From an uncultured Bacilli bacterium (GTDB taxonomy: Bacteria > Bacillota_I > Bacilli_A > RF39 > UBA660), in contig CASRZP010000046.1 of the NCBI GenBank assembly GCA_949440065.1, positions 1 to 9,944 on the forward strand: a stretch of DNA of 9,944 nucleotides. Reading direction: 5' to 3'. The position numbers and the translations under genes are program-made. Positions 5,170 to 9,944 of the stretch are shown here, in pieces. Below the pieces are notes generated by a model. The model worked only from the letters and a program-made list of their open reading frames with translations, ran no database searches and was not told the origin of the DNA. How positions within the stretch are numbered: position 1 is the stretch's first letter; every line of letters begins with the position of its first letter.

Positions 5170-7531
5170 CGTTAGACTCCTTTCCCTTTTCTTCCATTTT
5201 AAATAATTGCTGATACACTTCTTCATAATATTCTACAAAACAAAACGTTAAATCATTTTTTACATCTTCTAGAATAAGTACTAAATCTTTTTCGTTTTTC
5301 TTAGGCAAAATAATGGTTTTAATTCCACTTCGGTGAGCAGCAATCACTTTTTCTTTAATACCACCTACAGGTAAAATTTTGCCTCGTAAGGTAATTTCTC
5401 CTGTCATGGATAAGTTGGCTTTAATTTTTTTGTTTTTCAATAGACTAATTAACGCCGTAGTCATCGCAATTCCTGCACTTGGTCCATCTTTTGGAATTGA
5501 CCCGTCGGGTACATGAATATGAATATCATGATGAAATAACAATTGATGATCTAAATCAAAATCTTTCTCGTGACTTTTAATGTAGCTTAAAGCAATTTTA
5601 GCCGATTCTTTCATGACTTCGCCCATAGACCCAGTTAAAAGAAGTTGCCCATTACCACTATAATACGTTGCTTCAATAGACAAAATATCTCCTCCTGATA
5701 AAGTATAAGCCATTCCGTTAGTAACCCCTACTTCACCTTCTGTTTTTCTACTATCTTGATAACTATATCGCTCTGGTCCTAAAAGATTAGATAATTCTTT
5801 TTTAGTAATATGGTATGATGCTCTTGTTTTATCGACTAAAAAAGATTTAACAATTTTTCTAAACATTCTAGCAAATACTCGTTCTAAAGAACGTACCCCT
5901 GCTTCGTTTGTATAATGGCGAATCAAACTTAAAATTGCAGCATTATCAATTTGCACTTGTATGGGGGTTAGTCCATGTTCTTCTAATTCTTTAGGAATAA
6001 TATAAGATACGGCAATATCTAATTTTTCATATTCTGTGTAAGAAGAAATTTCAATGACCTCTAGTCGATCGGTTAATTCTCTTGGAATCTGGTCAATATA
6101 ATTCGCTGTAGCAATAAACATCACTTTCGATAAATCAAACTCCTCTTCAATGTAATGATCAGAAAAGTGAGCATTTTGTTCAGGGTCTAGTATTTCTAGT
6201 AAGCTAGATGCTGGATCTCCTTTAATGTCTTTGGTCATTTTATCAATTTCATCGATGATAAATAAAGGGTTAGCTGTTGCTGCTTTTCTTATTCCTTGAA
6301 TAATTCTTCCTGGACTTGAACCTAAATATGTACGACGATGTCCAATGATTTCTGCTTCATCATTGATACCACCTAAGGAAATTTTGGCAACGTGTCTTCC
6401 TAAACTTTTGGCGATACTTTTGGCAAGAGAAGTTTTTCCTACACCTGGTGGACCAACTAAACATAGAATAGGACTTCTTGAATGATTGGTATTTTGTTTT
6501 ACGGCCAAGTATTCTAGAATTCGCTCTTTTACATCATCTAGTCCATAATGGGTATCATCTAAACTTTTTTTCACCTTTCCTAAATCAGTAGTATCTTTCG
6601 TGTATATACTCCAAGGCAAAGATAGTAACCAATCGATGTAATTTCTAATCATTCCTAATTCAGGCGAATTGGGACTACAATTTTCATAACGTTTTAACTC
6701 TAAACGCAATCTTTCCCTCACCTTTGAACCACATTTTAATTTACTAACTTGCTCTTTTAAAAGGTCTAATTCATCTTGTTGATTAAAATCACCTAATTCT
6801 TCTTTAATAATTCTAACCTTTTCTCTTAGAAAATATTCTTTTTGACTTTTATCCATTTGAAAGGCAACTTCTTGTTCAATTTTTTGTTCTAGTTCAATGA
6901 TTTGTAATTCTTGTTGGACGTAATCAATTAAATAACTTACACGTAACTTTGTATCTAATATTTCAATGTATTCTTTCTGTTTTTGGAAATTAGTTAAAAT
7001 ATGAGAAGCCACAATATCTGTTACTGTGGATAAAGAGGTAACACCTACTAGTTGTCCTAACACTGCATTACTCATGGTAGATTCTAATTCGACATAATCT
7101 TCTATTTGCTTGACTAAAGTTTTAATGTATGCTAATTCTTCTTTTTTTTCCATTTCAACAAAAGGAAAAGGGGTAACTTCTGCTTCTAGATAGTCCTCTT
7201 CTTCTAAATAAGTTAAAATTTGACTTCGCTTGATTCCTTCTAATACAACCCTAGTTTTTCCATTAGGCATATCCATTTTCATTTTAATCATCGCTAAAAC
7301 ACCAAGACGCGATAAGTCGTTAATATCAGGATTAATTTCTAAAGAATCATTATCAAAAACGACTAATAAATGATTATCATAATACATCTCTGTTAAAGAT
7401 AATATTTTTTTTTCTACATCGCTAGCATACTCTAATCGTAGTTCACTAGAGGGAATCAATACTTGATCATGAATCAATAATACAGGTAGTTTCATCTTTA
7501 CTTTTTCTTTGTTTATCTCATCTTGTAACAC
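5156..7531 (-). CDS. lon: ATP-dependent protease LonA
   Basis: Lon is a cytoplasmic hexameric AAA+ Ser-Lys protease that degrades misfolded and regulatory proteins. This copy has 791 residues, a normal LonA length. Order: N-terminal substrate-binding LON domain (about 12-200); coiled-coil region (about 210-290, including YFLREKVRIIKEELG); AAA+ module with Walker A GPPGVGKT (360-367), Walker B FIIDEIDK (424-431) and a conserved RRTYLGSSPGRI pore segment; and the protease domain with catalytic Ser685 in KDGPSAG and Lys726 in GGIKEK. All key residues are intact. The start is the GTG at 7531, because AGGAGG (7539-7544) lies exactly 7 nt upstream; an in-frame GTG at 7555 would place this Shine-Dalgarno site inside the gene. 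An extended -10 promoter lies upstream, with a 13-bp-period direct repeat in the leader. I see no CIRCE or CtsR-type operator. The next gene overlaps its end. Confidence 0.97.
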   Translation of the reverse strand: MLQDEINKEKVKMKLPVLLIHDQVLIPSSELRLEYASDVEKKILSLTEMYYDNHLLVVFDNDSLEINPDINDLSRLGVLAMIKMKMDMPNGKTRVVLEGIKRSQILTYLEEEDYLEAEVTPFPFVEMEKKEELAYIKTLVKQIEDYVELESTMSNAVLGQLVGVTSLSTVTDIVASHILTNFQKQKEYIEILDTKLRVSYLIDYVQQELQIIELEQKIEQEVAFQMDKSQKEYFLREKVRIIKEELGDFNQQDELDLLKEQVSKLKCGSKVRERLRLELKRYENCSPNSPELGMIRNYIDWLLSLPWSIYTKDTTDLGKVKKSLDDTHYGLDDVKERILEYLAVKQNTNHSRSPILCLVGPPGVGKTSLAKSIAKSLGRHVAKISLGGINDEAEIIGHRRTYLGSSPGRIIQGIRKAATANPLFIIDEIDKMTKDIKGDPASSLLEILDPEQNAHFSDHYIEEEFDLSKVMFIATANYIDQIPRELTDRLEVIEISSYTEYEKLDIAVSYIIPKELEEHGLTPIQVQIDNAAILSLIRHYTNEAGVRSLERVFARMFRKIVKSFLVDKTRASYHITKKELSNLLGPERYSYQDSRKTEGEVGVTNGMAYTLSGGDILSIEATYYSGNGQLLLTGSMGEVMKESAKIALSYIKSHEKDFDLDHQLLFHHDIHIHVPDGSIPKDGPSAGIAMTTALISLLKNKKIKANLSMTGEITLRGKILPVGGIKEKVIAAHRSGIKTIILPKKNEKDLVLILEDVKNDLTFCFVEYYEEVYQQLFKMEEKGKESNDGRK

Positions 7532-7538
7532 AACTACC

Positions 7539-7544
7539 CCTCCT
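7539..7544 (-). promoter_or_regulatory. Shine-Dalgarno site that fixes the lon start
   Basis: A perfect AGGAGG core inside AAAGGAGGGG lies 7 nt upstream of the GTG at 7531. It selects that GTG over an in-frame GTG at 7555. Confidence 0.85.
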
Positions 7545-7553
7545 TTGATCCCC

Positions 7554-7575
7554 ACTTAAAATTTGCACTTAAAAT
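7554..7575. repeat. Direct repeat ACTTAAAAT in the lon leader
   Basis: Two perfect copies of ACTTAAAAT (plus strand) at 7554-7562 and 7567-7575 are separated by TTGC, a 13-bp period. They lie between the predicted lon transcription start (near 7580) and the Shine-Dalgarno site, so they could be a repressor site or affect the mRNA leader. The sequence is AT-rich, so chance is possible. The period differs from CtsR sites (10 bp), and the sequence does not match CIRCE. Confidence 0.4.
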
Positions 7576-7586
7576 AATTAAGACCT

Positions 7587-7614
7587 ATTATAACAAAATT
7601 TTTAAAAACCACAA
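7587..7614 (-). promoter_or_regulatory. Candidate lon promoter
   Basis: TATAAT at 7587-7592 with TG at 7594-7595 forms a perfect extended -10 (TGTTATAAT) on the minus strand. The best -35 candidate is TTGTGG (7609-7614) at 16 nt; TTGCTT (7613-7618) would be 20 nt away, too far. The start would be near 7580, leaving a leader of about 50 nt. Confidence 0.6.
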
Positions 7615-7655
7615 GCAAATTTACAATATTTTTATTTTTTTCCTTAATTATTTTT

Positions 7656-8510
7656 TTACTTTTCATTATTTTGGTAATCATCTAAAAAGGAATGAACTTC
7701 ATTTTCTTTGTGATAGCCTAAAATGGCACTTAAATTTACGTTTTTACTACTTTGAAAAATATTCATGTCAATATGTCCATCTTTTTGTCTAAACCACTGA
7801 ATTAGTCGTTTCATTTCTAATCTTTTGGACTTTTCTTCTTTTTCGTTTGACTCTTTTGTAAAGCGACAGGCACAGTTTAGAAAATTTAGTTGATGATAAT
7901 TTTTAAAAGCAATAATGCTATCTTCTTTCACATAATATAATGGACGAATTAACTCCATTCCTTCATAATTTTCACTATGAAGTTTTGGTAACATCGTTTT
8001 AAATTCCCCACCGTAGAAGATACTAAGGAGTGTCGTTTCAATCACATCATCAAAATGGTGACCTAAGGCAATTTTGTTGCATCCTAAGTCTTTCGCTTTA
8101 TGATAAAGATAGCCTCTTCTCATTCTTGCACAAATATAACATGGATTATCCTTAATTTCATGGACGCTATCAAAAATATTACTAGAAAACATGGTAATAG
8201 GAATTTCTAATTTTTTGGCATTTTCTATAATTAAATTTCGATGTTCTATGCTATAGCCTGGATCCATGACTAAAAATATTAAATCAAAAGACACTTTTCC
8301 ATGTCGTTTTAACTCTTGCATGCACTTGGCTAGGACAAAGGAATCTTTTCCTCCTGACATACAAACAGCAATTTTATCATTTTCTTCAATTAATTGGTAC
8401 TCATCAACTGCTTTTACAAATTGACGCCATATTCCTTTTCGAAACTTGGTTAAAATCGATTGTTCGACTTTTTGTGCTTCTGTTAAAACTCTTTTTCCTT
8501 TTTCTTCCAT
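7656..8510 (-). CDS. ttcA: TtcA-family PP-loop tRNA 2-thiocytidine synthetase
   Basis: TtcA uses ATP and an oxygen-sensitive iron-sulfur cluster to thiolate cytidine 32 in certain tRNAs. The 284-residue product has the PP-loop SGGKDS (52-57), which binds and hydrolyses ATP to adenylate the target base, CYIC (C124, C127), GHHFDD (150-155) and NCAC (C213, C215). This matches the TtcA layout, in which a CxxC and a third downstream Cys hold the cluster. It is somewhat shorter than E. coli TtcA (311 residues). The ATG at 8510 has GAGG about 5 nt upstream. The neighbour upstream is a tRNA-Ser(GCU), a documented TtcA substrate in E. coli, separated by a short terminator; no separate promoter for this gene is evident, so read-through from the tRNA promoter is possible. 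The exact base modified in this lineage is not proven, and other TtcA/TilS-superfamily roles remain possible. Confidence 0.85.
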   Translation of the reverse strand: MEEKGKRVLTEAQKVEQSILTKFRKGIWRQFVKAVDEYQLIEENDKIAVCMSGGKDSFVLAKCMQELKRHGKVSFDLIFLVMDPGYSIEHRNLIIENAKKLEIPITMFSSNIFDSVHEIKDNPCYICARMRRGYLYHKAKDLGCNKIALGHHFDDVIETTLLSIFYGGEFKTMLPKLHSENYEGMELIRPLYYVKEDSIIAFKNYHQLNFLNCACRFTKESNEKEEKSKRLEMKRLIQWFRQKDGHIDMNIFQSSKNVNLSAILGYHKENEVHSFLDDYQNNEK

Positions 8511-8540
8511 GGTATCCTCTACTTCCTATTTTTTATCAAA

Positions 8541-8564
8541 TAAAAACTTCTTTTCATAGAAGTT
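8541..8564 (-). terminator. Short intrinsic terminator between tRNA-Ser and ttcA
   Basis: On the minus strand AACTTC-TATGAAAA-GAAGTT forms a six-pair stem with an eight-base loop, followed by TTTA and further T-rich sequence. It lies 24 nt after the tRNA 3' end. The stem has only two G-C pairs, so termination may be partial and allow read-through into ttcA. Confidence 0.5.
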
Positions 8565-8587
8565 AATGGTTAAAATTTAAAAAAATT

Positions 8588-8680
8588 TGGCGGAGCAGGA
8601 GGGATTTGAACCCTCGCACCAGTTTAATCCGATCTACTCCCTTAGCAGGGGAGCCTCTTCAGCCTCTTGAGTACTGCTCC
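8588..8680 (-). tRNA. tRNA-Ser(GCU)
   Basis: The 93-nt minus-strand gene folds as a class II tRNA. The acceptor stem GGAGCAG pairs with CTGCTCC, followed by discriminator G and an encoded CCA (8588-8590). The anticodon stem CTCCC/GGGAG closes the loop CTGCTAA with anticodon GCT at 8644-8646. The T-arm is GAGGG-TTCAAAT-CCCTC. The long variable arm ATCGG/CTGGT (with two G-U pairs) is typical of tRNA-Ser. It reads AGC and AGU codons. Loop position 32 is C (8648), the base that TtcA thiolates in E. coli tRNA-Ser(GCU). A strong promoter precedes it. Confidence 0.97.
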
Positions 8681-8700
8681 AAAATCACTTTGCAGTTATA

Positions 8701-8729
8701 ATCTTACTCTATATTTTGTGTTATGTCAA
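8701..8729 (-). promoter_or_regulatory. Strong promoter of tRNA-Ser
   Basis: A perfect TTGACA (8724-8729) and TAAGAT (8701-8706) are separated by 17 nt on the minus strand. Transcription would start near 8694, about 14 nt before the mature 5' end. This is the best sigma A promoter in the window, as expected for a tRNA gene. Confidence 0.8.
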
Positions 8730-8835
8730 TCTTTTTTAGGTAAGAATATCAATTAAGTGATTTTTTCTTATTTTTTTATGATACGCTTTTTAGCTTAATT
8801 TTCTACATTTTATTAATGCTATTGGTTTTATTTTA

Positions 8836-9165
8836 TCAACGTCTTTTTATACGCAAAGTAATTTCCTCTTCTAATAAATCAAAAGAAACTTTAAGATATT
8901 GTTCTAATACTTCTTGATACGTTTTCATTACTTGTTCCATTTGTTCTTTAGTACTACACTCTATTTTTATTTTAGGAATTAATCTTTTCCTATATTTATC
9001 CATTATGTTTTGTACTTTTTCATTACTTTGCTTTTCATTGGTTAGTCCACAAGACAAACATGTAATGATTGGCTCTCCATCAAATTTTTTTTCGATGAAA
9101 TAATGAGAACAAAAGGCAATTTTTTTATCTAGACTTTCTAACTCTAGTTGCTCTAACTGATTCAT
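8836..9165 (-). CDS. Unrecognised small protein with zinc-ribbon-like Cys/His pairs
   Basis: The family is not recognised. The 109-residue product starts with an acidic, Leu-rich helical stretch (about 1-16), then CSH (C19, H21) and CLSC (C36, C39), a plausible four-ligand zinc knuckle. The rest is a charged helical region with a basic end, KRR. A cytoplasmic nucleic-acid- or protein-binding role is conceivable but not shown. The ATG at 9165 comes 8 nt after the TAG of the 36-residue ORF and has only a weak purine-rich site (AAAGAG) upstream. Its frame is -1 relative to that ORF and stays open upstream as far as a TAA just before the A-rich run, so a one-base slip or indel there would join the two into one coiled-coil plus zinc-ribbon protein. 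It ends in tandem stops TGA-TAA, and no clear terminator follows. Confidence 0.65.
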   Translation of the reverse strand: MNQLEQLELESLDKKIAFCSHYFIEKKFDGEPIITCLSCGLTNEKQSNEKVQNIMDKYRKRLIPKIKIECSTKEQMEQVMKTYQEVLEQYLKVSFDLLEEEITLRIKRR

Positions 9166-9173
9166 TAATTGCT

Positions 9174-9284
9174 CTATACTCTTTTTCTTTTTTTATACTT
9201 GGATACTTGTAAACATCTTTTTTCTCGTGCTAATTTTTGTTTTTCTTCCTCTAATTGCATGAATAATTCTTCTTTTTCCATCAT
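9174..9284 (-). CDS. 36-residue charged helical ORF coupled to the upstream gene
   Basis: A short reading frame of 36 codons begins at the ATG at 9284, which overlaps the stop of the upstream gene by one base (TAATG); a second ATG follows at once. AAGGAAA lies just upstream. The product is highly charged (MMEKEELFMQLEEEKQKLAR near its start) with Leu spacing suggesting a coiled coil, and a basic end, KKRKRV. It ends 8 nt before the 109-residue gene. The run TATAAAAAAAGAAAAAG lies near its end. It may be a genuine small protein, or the N-terminal part of the 109-residue protein separated by a frame change in that run. The stop-start coupling argues that the ORF is translated in either case. 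Confidence 0.5.
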   Translation of the reverse strand: MMEKEELFMQLEEEKQKLAREKRCLQVSKYKKRKRV

Positions 9285-9944
9285 TATTTTTCCTTACCTT
9301 TAAATCTATGATCAAACTTTTTCACATAAGCTTTATCATTTTCTTCTAATATTTTTTCTTGAAGAACGGGAATATTTACTACTTCGCTAAATAATTCAAA
9401 AAAGTAATTGTATCCTGCTAACTCTTCTTCCTTGAAATCCAATACCCTTAATTTATCCAACAATTGAAATTGCTCTTTTGTTTTATTAGGTAATACACGT
9501 AAATTAAGATATGCCGTTTTCAATAATACATGTGACATAGCTAAGTACCCATTAGGATTACTTTTCTTCATATAATGAATTAATGTTGGCAAATATGTTT
9601 CATCAACCATAGCATAATGTTCTGTTAAAAATTGTTCGAATTGATACAAAAACTGTGCAAAAATTAACTCTTGATTTTCTTTCATTATTATGTTTTTAAA
9701 TAGTCTAGATTCAAGTTCTAATAAAAAAGTAAATGGTGCTTGATAACGTTCAATCATAGCATTTCCAAATTCTTGTTGATAAAAATCATACCTATTACAT
9801 CCTAGCTCTAAATCAAGAGTGGTAATATCTCGTTCAAAATAGTAAATATAATTTTTGATATAACCCATAAATAACTCTTCTAACACGGAATAATCTTGAT
9901 TGAATAATTCAAATAAACGAATATCAGCATCAGGATAGATAAAG
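9284..9944 (-). CDS. Unrecognised helical protein, 5' end beyond the right edge
   Basis: The frame is open from the right edge to the TAA at 9284-9286, giving at least 220 residues. A GTG at 9886 lies in frame, but it has no Shine-Dalgarno site, and the codons upstream of it (reading FIYPDADIRLFELFNQ) look like continuing protein, so the gene is cut by the window and the GTG is not taken as the start. The visible part is mostly helical, with many aromatic residues (NYIYYFERD, YFFELF) and no signal peptide, membrane helix or motif I can name. It ends in a basic tail, KKFDHRFKGKEK. It is followed without a gap by the 36-residue ORF and then the 109-residue gene, probably as one operon. Confidence 0.7.
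   Translation of the reverse strand, partial: FIYPDADIRLFELFNQDYSVLEELFMGYIKNYIYYFERDITTLDLELGCNRYDFYQQEFGNAMIERYQAPFTFLLELESRLFKNIIMKENQELIFAQFLYQFEQFLTEHYAMVDETYLPTLIHYMKKSNPNGYLAMSHVLLKTAYLNLRVLPNKTKEQFQLLDKLRVLDFKEEELAGYNYFFELFSEVVNIPVLQEKILEENDKAYVKKFDHRFKGKEK

Noticed and set aside
5170..5226. Longer start for the unknown gene after lon
   Set aside because: The ATG at 5226 would add 19 residues lying inside lon; AGGAG just before the ATG at 5169 marks the better start.
7532..7555. GTG at 7555 as the lon start
   Set aside because: The strong AGGAGG would then be inside the coding region; the GTG at 7531 is correctly spaced from it and still gives a full LON domain.
7532..7655. CIRCE or CtsR heat-shock operator before lon
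   Set aside because: No inverted repeat resembling TTAGCACTC-N9-GAGTGCTAA and no tandem GGTCAAA heptads are present.
8765..8835. Terminator after the 109-residue gene
   Set aside because: The AT-rich stretch contains only four-pair stems without a following T-tract, too weak to call.
9284..9886. Complete 200-residue gene starting at the GTG at 9886
   Set aside because: The frame stays open to the window edge with protein-like sequence and there is no Shine-Dalgarno site at that GTG, so the gene is treated as cut by the window.
1..9944. Mycoplasma-type code with TGA as Trp
   Set aside because: All long genes run without in-frame TGA, Trp is encoded by TGG (for example in lon), and one gene ends in TGA-TAA.
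1..9944. CRISPR array, insertion sequence, phage or attachment site, including integration at the tRNA
   Set aside because: No regularly spaced repeats, no transposase or integrase motifs, and no second copy of the tRNA 3' end were seen.

Overview
The window reads as chromosomal DNA of a low-GC, endospore-forming member of the Bacillota (Bacilli, possibly an uncultured gut Mollicutes-like or RF39-type lineage; that placement is inference). The reasons are the strongly AT-rich sequence, purine-rich Shine-Dalgarno sites before most genes, the spoVID-ysxE pair characteristic of spore-formers, a LonA protease, and a tRNA-Ser(GCU) with an encoded CCA end. No long gene contains an in-frame TGA, so nothing suggests code 4. 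All genes but one are on the minus strand. I see no transposase, integrase, phage gene, CRISPR array or origin.

Left part (1-1978), surface functions. A TasA/camelysin-like secreted protein runs off the left edge. It is preceded by a membrane-anchored PASTA plus NodB polysaccharide deacetylase, and then by a small plus-strand gene for a two-helix membrane protein with a CxCxxC motif.

Middle (1993-5169), sporulation and envelope. A SpoVID-like LysM protein overlaps a CotS/YsxE-like degenerate kinase by 14 nt. Upstream of them, on its own good promoter and with its own terminator, is a second, complete TasA/camelysin-like protein. Next comes an unrecognised helical protein of 223 residues that overlaps the end of lon by 14 nt, where many Bacilli carry ysxC.

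Right part (5156-9944), proteolysis and tRNA. LonA starts at a GTG set by a strong Shine-Dalgarno site and has an extended -10 promoter. Upstream lie a TtcA-family PP-loop tRNA thiolase and a tRNA-Ser(GCU) with a near-ideal promoter and a short terminator. tRNA-Ser(GCU) with C32 is a known TtcA substrate in E. coli, which makes this adjacency notable. The right edge holds an apparent operon of three unrecognised genes: a helical protein cut by the window edge, a 36-residue ORF joined to it by a TAATG overlap, and a 109-residue zinc-ribbon-like protein. The last two sit in frames that a one-base change in an A7 run would fuse.

The main themes are cell and spore surface (two TasA-like proteins, deacetylase, SpoVID, YsxE) and housekeeping (Lon, TtcA, tRNA). 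No defence or other obviously new multi-gene system is visible. The most promising leads are the TtcA/tRNA-Ser pairing, the TasA-like paralogue pair next to spore-coat genes, and the possible split gene at the right edge.
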